A stretch of DNA of 64,000 nucleotides. Source: Copromyces sp. CBS 386.78. Taxonomy: Eukaryota > Ascomycota > Sordariomycetes > Sordariales > Sordariaceae. A program made the position numbers and the translations under genes. The stretch is taken from NCBI GenBank assembly GCA_030685235.1, contig MU839197.1, positions 1 through 64,000 on the forward strand, read 5' to 3'. The notes beneath the pieces are model-generated. The model saw nothing but the letters and a program-made list of their open reading frames with translations, did not search any database and was not told the DNA's origin. Below, piece after piece: positions 10,426-21,300 of the stretch (position 1 is its first letter; every line of letters begins with the position of its first letter).

Positions 10426-11995
10426 TTAGTTGCCCCTGCGCGCCTTCTGCTTCTGCTTCTGCTTCTTCATCTCGAGACGAGCAATGAGGGCCTCGTGCTC
10501 CTCCAAGGCTCTCCTCTCCTCATACTCCTTGGCACGCGAGGAGAAGTTGGTCTTCTCGTTCTTCTTCTTCCAGTTCTCAAGCTTCTCCTTCACAAAACTG
10601 CTCGAATCCTTGATGTCGCCGAGGATGGAGCCCGAGTCGGCAGGGGTGGCGGTGGTATTAATCGTCCTGGGCGCAACATACTGAATGGCGCCGCTAGGAG
10701 CAGCCGCCTTGGCGAAGGGGGAAGGCCCACGCATGCCACCGGGAACGAGGTCGGGAAGACCAACCCAGCGGCGGAAGGCGGGAAGGTGGAAGATGCTGGC
10801 CTGGAAGTACTGACCGATCGCGGAGACGAGGAAGTACCACTGCAGGGCAGCGGGAAGCCATGCGGTAGCGAGGATGGAGACGGGGACCATGACGATACCC
10901 ATCGACTTCATCATGCGAGCCTGCTGGGGGGCCATGTAAGGGATGGGTTTCTATGGCAAAAGCACATCATGTTAGCAATGCATCTTTCTTTGCATGGGCG
11001 ATACCAGGGACAGCTTACCTTCATAGAGGCAACAAACAGGCAGGCACTGGCAATGGGAAGGGCGAAGTAAGGGTCGGCGACAGTAAGGTCGGGGAACCAC
11101 AGGGTGCCACCAGTCTCCAGGCTTTCGACAGGAAGGGCGGCCATTCCGCGAATAAGACGGAACATGCCGAAACCGATAGGAACCTGGACGAAGGGAATGA
11201 AGACCTTGAAATAGTTGAGGCCGGCAGCCTTGTTCATGGCGGCAATCTCTGACCTAGACTTCATAAGATCGTTCTGCTTGCTAGTGTCCCAGGAGGCCTC
11301 CTTCACCTTGGCCATGGCGGCAGCATATCTGGGGTCCTTGTTCAGATCCTGCATCTTCTGAGACTCCTGCGAGGAATTGAGAGAGGGCTTGAAGATGGCG
11401 ACTCTGACAATGGCGGCGACGGCAGCGAGAGTGGCCCACCAGGGAAGGCCAGAGTAGACGTAGATATGCTCGGTAAGCCATTGCATCATCGAGGTCACAC
11501 CCCAGCCATAGTCGAGGCCGAGGGTCTTGAGGAAACCGATCTGTTCGGGGAGGTTGAGAAGATCGCTGCCGGTAAGCTCGACGGGAGTAGCGGCGACAGT
11601 ATCGACGGGCGCGGAAGCGGGAGCGGCGGCGGCGGCATCGGCGACGGGGGCAACGGCATCAGGAGCGGTCGAAGCGTAGCGGACCTGGCGAAGGGAAGAG
11701 AAGAGTTGGTGGGAAGCGGCAGCGGTCGCAGTGACACCTAGAGAACCTCCTATCCTGCGAGAAGCCTGGGGGAAGGAAGTGCGCAGAGCAGTACCGAACT
11801 GTCGCGCCGAAGGGGCCTTGAGAGACTTATGCGCAAAGAATGGTGTTAGTGGCAGCGCATTGGGAAATGTGTCGGTAGAATGACAGAAGATAGGACGAAA
11901 TAAGAGAAAGAGAAAATGACAAATAGAAAACTTACAGCTCTGGCGAGCCCCAAAGCGGGGGTCGTCGACCTTAGGAGGCCTCGGCTGGGAAGCAT
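10426..11995 (-). CDS. oxa1: Mitochondrial inner-membrane insertase Oxa1
   Basis: Exons are 11995-11936, 11825-11019 and 10950-10426, giving 463 aa. Introns are 110 and 68 nt with donors GTAAGT and GTAAGC. The N-terminus is a mitochondrial presequence: basic, Ser/Ala/Leu-rich, no acidic residues in the first 20. The YidC/Oxa1 core has hydrophobic segments beginning near WWATLAAVAAIVRVAIF, then a matrix loop with the QKMQDL segment, FIPFVQVPIGFGMF, LPIASACLFVAS and further helices. The C-terminal tail is Lys/Glu-rich and coiled-coil-like, ending KKQKQKQKARRGN, which in Oxa1 binds the mitochondrial ribosome. That tail favours Oxa1 over Cox18. Oxa1 inserts mitochondrially encoded and some imported proteins into the inner membrane. 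Intron 1 has two in-frame acceptors 9 nt apart (exon 2 from 11825 or 11816); I chose the first after the CTAAC branch point. Confidence 0.92.
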
Positions 11996-12939
11996 CTTGA
12001 CTGAACAGGTCACTGGAGTGACTTTGGGCAGACTTCAATGTTCAAGATAACCTCAAATCACACAAAAGACCGGATCCCCTCCAGATTCAATGGGTCGGGG
12101 CAACAAGCATGAAGTGGGACTCTGCCGCCGGCGACGCGACTTTTTTTTCCCCAGAAAAGGAACCCGGCAGCGGCAAGGGTCCACGGATCTTTGGCCAGGC
12201 CCCGCACCTTTGCTTCCTTGGGTTCCAGCCAGGAACGGCCCGCAGAGTCCAAAGGAACAGTCACCTGGCAGCTGTCAGAACAGCCTGGACAGCAGCCAAG
12301 CGCAGCGGGACAGCCGGCAATTGACCCAGGGACCGCACAGGAAGCCCAGCAAGCTTCAATTGCGGCACCATCGCCTGGCCATCACGGTCCTCAATTACCT
12401 ACTACCCGTGCCACGCCGCCCACTTCCCCTTAGGGTATCTGTACCTTTGTTGAGGGCCAGACCAGAAGCGAAAAACTGTCTTGTCGTCGTAGCGTTAGAT
12501 TCTGGTGCAATTTGCCATCATTCTTATTTCTCGTAGTACCTGCAGTCGCTGCCAGAAAGCATGTATCCCTGACGCCTGCTAGCAGTCTGCTGTGTTTGCT
12601 ATATGCAGCCCAGAGCTATATGTAACTTGGATGCTCGATTCCTTCATTCTCCTCTTCCTGCTCCAAATGTCGCCCATGATATCCTAACCAATGCTTGTTT
12701 CAGTTAAACGGATGCCCTCAAAAATCCGGCACGGTCGCCGCCATGATGATGGAAGTGTGGTTGCGCACAGGACCTGGACAGATCCCTTGAGCTGCGTTGG
12801 CTAGTAGCGCTGTTCAAGCGTCTATCTCGCCCTTTCATGTTTTATCAAAAGGTTGATTTGGATTTTGGCACTGGTAGCCGGAGTTATGTCGTTGTTTTAG
12901 GTTGTTGCCCTAGGTGGCTTGCGGAAGGCGACGCGCTCA
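11996..12939. other. Intergenic region between oxa1 5' end and mim1 3' end
   Basis: No gene supported. A 148-codon frame starting at the ATG at 12090 has a Pro/Arg/Gln-rich composition and no motif, so I left it out. The oxa1 promoter should lie here. Confidence 0.55.
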
Positions 12940-13388
12940 TCACTCCAAGCTGGTCAGGTCATCCAAGTCCACTCTTCGCCTCGACCTCTCGACGACTTCG
13001 ATACCGGGGCCGATGGAATGCGCCTCTCGCCTACTGACGGGGAAGACCTAAAATACCGTTAGCGCTTTGAACCCCCGAACAGAGCGAGTCGACATCGCTC
13101 TGAGCCGCTTACTTTGGTATTGCTCCATCCCAACCTGAACGCAGCTTCGTGGGCAAAAAGCTCTCCGAATCCCAACATCATTCCGTTGACAAAGGGGAGG
13201 AACAAGTTAATGACGGCGCTGCGGAATAGTGACCAGACGGTTGGTGGCTGGTAAAGAATGACTGCGGGGGAGGAGGACGACGAGGGAGATTGGGGTGACG
13301 TAGATTCGGGTGCCGAATACTGCTCGCTGTCTGACGGGATCGTGACGCCGGACTCGGCCAACGGGTTCGATATCTCATCGGCGGACAT
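12940..13388 (-). CDS. mim1: Mitochondrial outer-membrane import protein Mim1/Tom13
   Basis: Exons are 13388-13113 and 13047-12940, split by a 65-nt intron (GTAAGC...GCTAAC...TTTTAG), giving 127 aa. The N-terminal half is a hydrophilic Ser/Pro-rich cytosolic segment. Residues ~56-76 form the single transmembrane helix with the Mim1 signature NLFLPFVNGMMLGFGELFAHE, whose small residues (Gly69, Gly73, Gly75) mediate oligomerisation. Mim1 works with Mim2 to insert alpha-helical proteins into the outer membrane and to assemble TOM. The short basic C-terminus encoded by exon 2 would face the intermembrane space. Upstream triplets in the same frame contain no ATG. The gene is divergent from the p47/Shp1 gene. 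Confidence 0.9.
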
Positions 13389-14027
13389 GGTGATGCTTGG
13401 AGTTTCTTGCGACGAGGGGAGGTTGTAAGGTCGATGGTGGGAGCGCAATGGTGTTGGATGCGACAATCGAAGGAAGCTGTAGTCGCAAAGGAGAACGGAT
13501 GACAGGTCGCGAGCCAGGCACGGGGCAGGCAGAGCCGAACAGCAGAAAATCCCCGCTGGCTGGCGTCACAGGCTCACATCGCAGGGATGGACCTGGGCTG
13601 ACAGCTTTGGATCACTTTAGCGCGAGCATTTGGGGAACAGCGGGGCCTGCAAAGCTTACGTAACAGGGAGGCCAGCAGCAGGTCGCAGCTTCCATTTGGA
13701 GGGCGGGGCCACTTCAGAGGTCCAGGAAGCTCCCACCTTAACAGCTGGGCAGCTATTCAAGCAGTGATTCTGCAGGGCAATTGTTAGTGCTTCCCTACAG
13801 GTGCAGCCGTCACGTCACGTCCTCCCATGCTGCCTGTGATTGACATCCATCGATTCACTTCTTCCTTTGCCTTCGCTTTCACTCGATCCATCTTATCCCA
13901 AACCTTCATCCAGTCTTAGCGGTGCATACCAACGGCAAGGTACTCGCATTAACTACCCTCGCCCTTACAAACCCAAACACACAGATATCTTTCACCTTGC
14001 AACTCAACTCGACCTCGAAACACAACA
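13389..14027. promoter_or_regulatory. Divergent promoter region of mim1 and shp1
   Basis: A 639-bp gap separates two divergent start codons. The side near shp1 (13840-14027) is C/T- and CAA-rich, as usual for fungal leaders. No binding site is assigned with confidence. Confidence 0.5.
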
Positions 14028-15446
14028 ATGGCGGACCACGACGGCAAGATCAGCAGCTTCTGTGAGCTGACCGGAGTTTCTACTGATGCGGTATGCTGGA
14101 AATATGCCATTTCTGTACTATAAAATGTTTACTGACTGAAATGACACAGGCTACAGAGTATCTGAACAATTACGACTGGGACATGGATGCTGCCGTCGCC
14201 GCATACTACACAGATCAAGACAGCAGTGCTTCCAACACCGGAGCTGCCTCTGCGTCTGCTCCTGCCAGTGCCCCGGCGCCTCCCGAGTATACCGGCCCTA
14301 GGACTCTCGACGGCCGCCCCGCTCCCCAGTATGCGCAATCATCCTCTTCGGCCCCCAAGAAGACCCAAAAACGCACCGGCCTTGCGACCCTTAGCTCGAT
14401 AGGTGGCCGCCGCGACGAGGATGACGATGACGACGAGGACGACGAGGAAGACGAGGGCCGCGGACCTAGGGATTTGTTTGCTGGTGGCGAGAAGTCAGGC
14501 TTGGCTGTCCAGGACCCTAGTCAACGTGAACCCAACAGTGACACCAGAAGGCTACTCCAAGACATCCTTGCCAAGGCTAGAGAGTATGTTCCCACAGTCG
14601 AGGGCTATGTCCAGTCCATCTCCGTACTAATTACGATGTTCTCCATGCAGGAACTCCCGTGCCAGCGCTGGCAATAGTTCTGATGACGAAGGAACTGGAA
14701 CCGGACCCGCGAGACCTACCCGCTTCCGCGGCGCTGGTATGACCCTTGGCGGTGACGGCGTCGAGTCTCGACAAATCCCCGATATCGACTCCGATACCTC
14801 TTCCCCGGCCCCCCGCCAGCCAGACGGGCCAACTCAGGAAAGAACTTTGCACATTTGGAGTAACGGATTCAGCGTTGAGGAGGGTCCACTTTACCGGTTT
14901 GATGACCCGGCGAACGCGGCCGATTTGGCCATGATCCGTGCTGGCCGCGCTCCTCTTCGCCTTATGAATGTCAGGCCTGATCAGCGCGTGAACGTCAAGT
15001 TGGAGCAACATCAGGAAGAGTGGAGGCAGCTGCCCAAGAAGTACGTCCCCTTTAGTGGTGAGGGTCGTCGTCTGGGAAGCCCTGTTCCGGGAGACGGATC
15101 CGCCTCTGCTACTCCTGCTGCTGCACCCGCAAGCACGACTACTGCTTCTGCTTCTGCTGCTAGTGGATCTACCCAAGCTCCGTCAACCGGCGTGGATGAG
15201 TCGCAGCCGACTGTAATGCTGCGTATCCAGTTGCCTGACGGTAGCCGTCTCCCGGCTCGTTTCAACACCACGCAGACGATCGGCGATGTCTACGAGTTTA
15301 TCCAGCGCTCTTCGACGTCTCTTTCGGCCCGACCTTGGGTCCTTTCTACGACCTTCCCCAACAAGGATCACACCGACAAGTCTCTAGTTCTGGGTGAGAC
15401 TCCCGAGTTCAAGAGGGGCGCTGCTGCTGTCGTCAAGTGGGCTTAA
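14028..15446 (+). CDS. shp1: p47/Shp1 (UBX-domain Cdc48 cofactor)
   Basis: Exons are 14028-14090, 14150-14583 and 14651-15446, giving 430 aa. Introns are 59 nt (GTATGC...ACACAG) and 67 nt (GTATGT...TGCAG). Domains in order are a UBA-like domain (~1-45, split by intron 1, with ATEYLNNYDWDMDAAVAAYY), a linker with a strongly acidic Asp/Glu stretch, a SEP domain (~230-305, HIWSNGFSVEEGP), and a UBX domain (~350-429, starting at VMLRIQLPDGSR). This three-domain order is diagnostic of p47/Shp1. The protein recruits ubiquitinated substrates to the Cdc48/p97 ATPase and acts in membrane fusion, protein phosphatase-1 regulation and autophagy. The tiny first exon was found from the MADHDGKI start and matching phase. 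Confidence 0.94.
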
Positions 15447-16024
15447 GGGAGACAAAATGAATGGTAATGGGGGGTTTAGGGGGTTTAATCGGTAAATGGA
15501 TGTTGCTGATGTCAGATTCATTTTATAGGCCAACATAGCAAGCAATTCTAGGCTAAACATGATCTGGCATAGTCCGTAAACCAAAAGAACGAACCTCTAA
15601 TTGACAAGGTTCTGCTGTTGACCATGTTGTATGACACTAAATCTGTTGAACTGTCTTCTTCCCTCGTTACTTTTGAACGCCTCCGTCGCCGTCGCCATGG
15701 CCGCCATGGGTATCATCAACCCCTATCGCAAATAACTTGCTGTGTAAGGAAACGCAATCCCAAAAAAGAAGAAAATGCCAATCAAAAACGCCCCCGACAC
15801 AATATCAAGGGGGCGTCGTGTCTCGCTGGCGTGCTGTATGCTCCAGTCCCCCGCTTCCACCCAAACCCCAGACCCCGAACAGATAATTTCTCTGTTGCCC
15901 ATCACGCAAACGCGAATGAATGCCTCTTCCCGATCCGTTCCAACCCGCTCTTCTTCGAAGGCCATAGTCAGTGTCTTCAATCTCCACCATCACCAGTTTT
16001 GCTTCCTTCGCCCGCCCCCTTCAC
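15447..16024. other. Convergent 3' intergenic region
   Basis: This lies between the shp1 and gtr1 stop codons and presumably holds both 3' UTRs. Nothing else recognised. Confidence 0.6.
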
Positions 16025-17248
16025 CTACGCTTCACCACCCCCTCCCGCGGCCGCCAACCCGCTCAACATCTGGGAACTCCCAATCCCCTGTGTCGGCGCA
16101 ATCATCGGGCCATCCAAGAACCTAAACCACGGCCTCGCCGCCGCCACGTTTAACTTGGCGCTATTGAACCTCGCCTCTCCGGGAGGCATGCACACCAGGA
16201 TATACGTATTCGTCGTAAACTTGGTAACAAACATACTAAAGTTGGCGCCCATCTTGTACTCGAAATCGCTAAACTGCTCCGCGTTTCTGGGGGTGCCCGT
16301 GAATTTCGAACAGGTATGCTTCCACGCTTTGAGGATGTTGGACATGCGCTCGAAGCGGTCGCCGTAGGGGTTTGATTCGCCTTCCGGAGATGTCCATTTG
16401 GATACGACCAGGAAGGAGGTGCGTTCGAAGAGCAGGATTTCGTCGGCGTCGATTGCCACGCCCAAAGAGGCGAGTTGGGTCTCGATGACGGAGAGGTTGG
16501 GCACTAGGTCGTGGATTATGGACGCCCAGGCTTTGTAGAGCGATTGGTCCCAGATGGAGGTGGCGAAGAGTTGCATGGAGACTTCGAGGTCGGGAATCGG
16601 TGAGTCTGGGGAGGGGAGGGAGCCTGCCATGGCACCAGCGCCGCCGGGGCCGGGTGGTGGTGGTGGTGAGGGACCGGTGAGTTCCGGTTTCTGTTTGCGG
16701 ACGATGGCCACCGCCTCGGCCGTTTTTCTGCGTACAAGCGCCACGCGTCGATCAAACACATCCTCCCTCGTCATCGGCTGAATCAGATCCATCTTGTGAA
16801 TCAACACAAACACCTTGGCCTCTCGCGAGTACTGCACCAGCGCGGAAATGATATTGACGTACGTCGCCAAATCGCGATCCACGTCGCGCGACTCGATGTC
16901 AAAGACATAAATCAGCACGCCCACATTGCTGAATACGTGCGCCCGCTGCTGAGACAGATAGTTCTCCATGAAGGCTTCCTGCCCGCCGCAGTCCCAGAGG
17001 TTGAGCGTCAGGTTGCCGAGAAATTTCACGTGCGAGAGGTCGATGTCGATGGTGGCGCCTAGTCGACGCGTGTCGCGCGCCAGGTAGTTGCTGAAGATGA
17101 TGCTGCGCATCGACGACTTGCCGGAGCCGGATTTGCCCATCAGTAGGACTTTTTGCTTCTTGACTTTTTTGAGCTGCGCTTGAGCGGCGGCTGCGGTTGC
17201 TGCTGCTGCTGAGGCGCCGCCCGTGGTGGGCTGGTCGTAGTCGGCCAT
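16025..17248 (-). CDS. gtr1: Rag GTPase Gtr1/RagA
   Basis: One exon, 407 aa. The G-domain motifs are P-loop GKSGSGKSS (38-46), switch II WDCGGQ (D86-Q90) and HKMDL (151-155), where Rag proteins replace NKxD with HKMD. The C-terminal part (from ~240) contains the roadblock-type dimerisation region. Gtr1 pairs with Gtr2 on the vacuole and, with the EGO complex, signals amino acids to TORC1. Unusual points are an Ala/Gln-rich N-terminal extension (~30 aa) before the P-loop and a Pro/Gly-rich insertion (~188-220) just before FATSIWDQSLYKAW in the G domain. The gene is convergent with shp1. Confidence 0.94.
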   Translation of the reverse strand: MADYDQPTTGGASAAAATAAAAQAQLKKVKKQKVLLMGKSGSGKSSMRSIIFSNYLARDTRRLGATIDIDLSHVKFLGNLTLNLWDCGGQEAFMENYLSQQRAHVFSNVGVLIYVFDIESRDVDRDLATYVNIISALVQYSREAKVFVLIHKMDLIQPMTREDVFDRRVALVRRKTAEAVAIVRKQKPELTGPSPPPPPGPGGAGAMAGSLPSPDSPIPDLEVSMQLFATSIWDQSLYKAWASIIHDLVPNLSVIETQLASLGVAIDADEILLFERTSFLVVSKWTSPEGESNPYGDRFERMSNILKAWKHTCSKFTGTPRNAEQFSDFEYKMGANFSMFVTKFTTNTYILVCMPPGEARFNSAKLNVAAARPWFRFLDGPMIAPTQGIGSSQMLSGLAAAGGGGEA

Positions 17249-18356
17249 GATGAGGTGACTCCGAGTCAGAAAGGGTGTGGTGGTGACTGGTGGTGATGTC
17301 GGGCGGTAGATGTGTGTGTTTGTATGTTTGGTGTGTTCACGGTGGCCCAGTGGTGGTGAGATTCACGTCATTCAAGATGGTGTCGTGAGGTGAGAATGTC
17401 GGTTCGGAATAATAAAATGGAGAGAGGTTACAGTCGGTTTGGTCCATCAGCTTATCAGTCAGGTCAATCGGTGAGCAGCAAGCACTGAGGGCTGAATGAG
17501 GCGGGCGGTACAGTGTTACGTCGTTCGGTCGGTCGGCTGAGGCTGAGTTACCGAATTCCAACTGAAAGGATCGACCGCTCGACACTGTGATGAAACGTTG
17601 TTCGGTGTTGAAGATGGAAGCGGTTCATGCAATTGCTTTGATAAAGTTCGGTTCAGAGGACGGACTCACTGAGATGTCTGTGTTTCCACTCACCCATCAC
17701 TGCACACGGACGGAGAGAGCCGCCCTGATGACGGCCTCCCCGCACCCGGCACGGGTGACCCCACCGGAGACAAGGAGCGGGGTATCCACTCTGATCTCCG
17801 TATTTTTTTTGGAGAAGCAGTTGTGTGGCTGGTGTGAGGGGACTTGGGTGTGGCTTTCCACTTATACTAATTTCAAGCAATCATCGTCGTCGGTAATTAT
17901 AGGCATACCTCTCTACCAGGAGGGGGAGATGTCGATGCAGTATGAAGACAAATTTCCCAAAGAATTTTATTATTCTCACATCAGAAAGCCTTCTTACTGC
18001 GTTCTTGTGACGGTATTTGAGAGTGATCATGTCTTCTTTTGCTCACTTCACTCACGCCTAACCCTTACCCTATCTTCAACACTTAATCACCCCTTATGAG
18101 CGTCTTGAACGATAAGGTCAACTTCCCCTTCATCGATAAGTCATTGGTAATAAAAGAGAACATTCTGAAGGTATTCAAGTAAGAGGTATATGCTATGCTG
18201 TTGGTATCAAAAAGCAACAAAAACGCCGGCCATATCTTTAGTCAATCTTCCCTTTTCATGCAACAATCTCCCAAGCCTTATCCCATCCCTTTGATGCCTA
18301 GAGGTAACGTTTTCAACCACTGAATCAACCTCCTTCTCTCGCACTCAGGCGTCATC
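17249..18356. other. Intergenic region upstream of gtr1 and 3' of the ankyrin gene
   Basis: No gene supported. Purine/GT-rich sequence (17250-17350) lies just upstream of gtr1 and is probably its promoter/leader. The AT-rich 18080-18350 part is probably the ankyrin gene's 3' UTR. Confidence 0.55.
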
Positions 18357-21300
18357 TCAAGTCAACAACTGCACCCTCCCCCCAACATACCCAACACTCC
18401 CACCACCATCACTAACACCACCAGCCTCTGACCACTGTCTCAACTCATTCAAATTAGTCTGCCCAATAATATTCCCCCTCTGTGCCCCCAACTCCGTCAT
18501 GTTCATCGTATGCTTCGCCCCCGCAAGCATCATATTTTTCTGATGAATGCCTTGAATATGTCTCTCATGCATCGCCTGCGCCCTCCCCTGGAACTCCAAG
18601 CCCTGGTTATAATGATCCGCGCGATTCCTCATGCCCAGCTGATGGGCGGACCGCTGGTGGTTCAACGCCTGTCGATGGCGCTGGGCGCCCGCGTACATCT
18701 CGAACGCGTGCCGATTCTCGGCGTGGACGCGGGTCAACATCCCGTGGTCCTTCCGCTGCTGCATCACCTGCCGATGTTCGTACCGCATGTGCGCTAGCTG
18801 GGCGCCCCGCTGCTGCGAGGCCATGACCATGCCGTCGTTGTGGTACTGGATGGCGATGGACCGGTTGAGCTGGGCGGCTTCGTGGCCGATGGTCATGTCG
18901 ACGGCGTGTCGCTGCATCTTGATGTCGCGCTGGACGTGGGCGGCGTTGACGCCCATGGCCATGTGGTTGTTGTGGTGCTGCCATTGAATTGTGCCGTCGA
19001 CGGTGGCGCCTTGCAGCTTGAGGGAGTTATCGACGAGAGCGGCTTCGGTCTGGATGGTGATGTCGGTCTGGTGATCGAGGTACTTGTTTCGCCGGTGCTG
19101 GTCGGAGATGTTTTCGTAGTGTCGGTATGAGCGGTCGTGGTGCAGGTCTTCGATCACGTCGACCGTCTTGGCCTTTTCGAATTCGCGGCGCAAGGCGGCG
19201 GCGTGCTCTTCTTCTTGTTCTCGGATACGCCGCTCCCGTGCACGGCGCTCCCGCTCAAACTGCTGGATCTCCTCGGGCATACCGACAGCATCGTGTGGTT
19301 GTTTCTGTTCCATTGTGGCGTAGTACCGGTCCTCGCCGCCATGACCCTCCAGAATCTCGATAAGACCACCGGTCCTTGGTCCCTGAAGCATACCCTTCTT
19401 GACATACATGGAAGGCGAGTAGTGGTAGATATCCTCCACATACATGTTCTCCGGACTATTCAAGATGCGGTACAAATGCTTGTCTAGAAGTAGACGAGTC
19501 ATTGCTTCGTTGTCCATATTGTCCAAAGCCAGGAAAAGTACTGTTTTGCCATTGGTCTTGAGCAGAGGGCTGGCGCCACCAGTGCAGAGAATCTCGATGG
19601 CCTCCTCAGCAATGGTGATATCACGAGGCACCGTAGCCTTGAGAGCCATCTCGCCGAAGGCGGTACGTCCGTCGTGCTTGCTTGATCTGTAGTTGGGATC
19701 GTGTCCACACTCAACCAAGAGGCGCATTGCACCGACATGAAGGTTGCGTGACGCCTCATGGAGACTGCCGTCGTTGAGAGAAGAATTGACCCTCAACAAC
19801 GCAGCCACAATGTCCGCATTGCCCAGCCTGGAAGCGATGTACAAGGCGGAACGTCCCTGGCTGTCTTTGGCATGGACTTTGGCACCGGCGTCGAGGAGTG
19901 TCTGCACGGCTTCAAACTTCCCTGACTTGACCGCCAACATCAAAGCGGTGGTGTGAGTTCTCGGCGTTGCATAGGCGATGTTGGCTATCGGACTTGTTAG
20001 AACAGGACATTTGCTTAAAAGTAGGCAGGCACTTACCACCGTGACGAACAAGCCCATTAACAACAACCGGATCAATCTGACTATTCCTGGGCAAAAGAGC
20101 CCACAACAGGACAGTAACCGGCTCATCGAAGCTTCCAGCCCGCACTTTCTTCTCAGTCGACTCCTCCTCAGGGCAAACATCCGACAACACCGTGGACTCT
20201 AGATCACATCCGGCACCAACAAGGCTATCCAACAAGGCCAGCGACTTGGGATACGACTTGAGGCACAGGAAGATCGGCGATGGCATCCCTGGAATTGACT
20301 GGTTAACATCCGGCGCCGCAGTCCGTCTATCCGCAAAAACGTCGATCAACCGCAATAACAGATTTTCGTCATGGTGCGCCATGATAGCGGTCGAGAGAGC
20401 ATGTGTGGAAGTCATAGACGACGCACCATTGCTCAGCAGCCGCGCAAGAAGCACTGGATCACCACGGCTGGCGGCAATTCCAACCGGCTTTCCGTTTTCG
20501 TAGTTGACATCGGCGCCGGCAGCGAAGAATATGTCGAGGAATCTGTTGGCCAGATCGATCTGCGACTGCTTGCAAGCCAGAGTGTCGATGACTTCCACCA
20601 CGGCCTTGTTGATCACCTGGGTAGAGGCCCCTCCCCGAACGAGGAGCTCCATGACCTCGACGTGCTCAAAGGCGATCCAGTGCTTTCCACGGTTGACGAC
20701 GCAGGCCATCGCTTGGGTGAAGATGCTGTCATGGGTGCCCGAGTACTCTGTCAGGAGACCAAGGGTATCGCGGTCGAGATTGGAGGCGGCATTCTTAATG
20801 CAGACACCGTTCTCGTGCGTGGCCTCAGCTCCTGCTTCAAGTAGTGATTTGGCCAAAGTAAGGTCTGTGTCGGCCTCGAGAACGACATGCTTCAACGCGG
20901 TGTTCAGATGATCAAACTGTAGACGGCTCATGAGATCAGCGAAAACTGCTCGTCTGTTTGTCCTAGATGTCTTGAGAGCCTCGTTGATGGCGTTGAACAG
21001 GGCCTTGTAGCTGATCCCTTGGTCGAGGAGCATGCGGAAAGTCTCGGGTCGGTATTGTCGAATCGCAAAAATGAACACTTCGCCATTGTTGTGGTTCACG
21101 GATGCACGAGTGAGGAGTAACTTGATGAGAGGCCTGTTCCATGCTCTGGTTAGTCATATTCTCTCCTCTGCTCGCCATCTTGGGGTCACTTACCCATTAT
21201 CAGGCCCTTCCTTGAATGCCTGAACCAAGGCCTTTCCCACAGCATCCTCATTGATCTGCTTGCGCAGCAAAAGTCCAATCATAGACTCCCTAGCCCGCGG

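Noticed and set aside
12090..12536. 148-codon plus-strand frame upstream of oxa1
   Set aside because: Low-complexity Arg/Pro/Gln composition and no motif; probably promoter/leader sequence of oxa1.
17587..18099. 170-codon plus-strand frame between gtr1 and the ankyrin gene
   Set aside because: Begins at ATG-ATG but the protein has no motif and spans what should be 5'/3' flanking DNA of two real genes.
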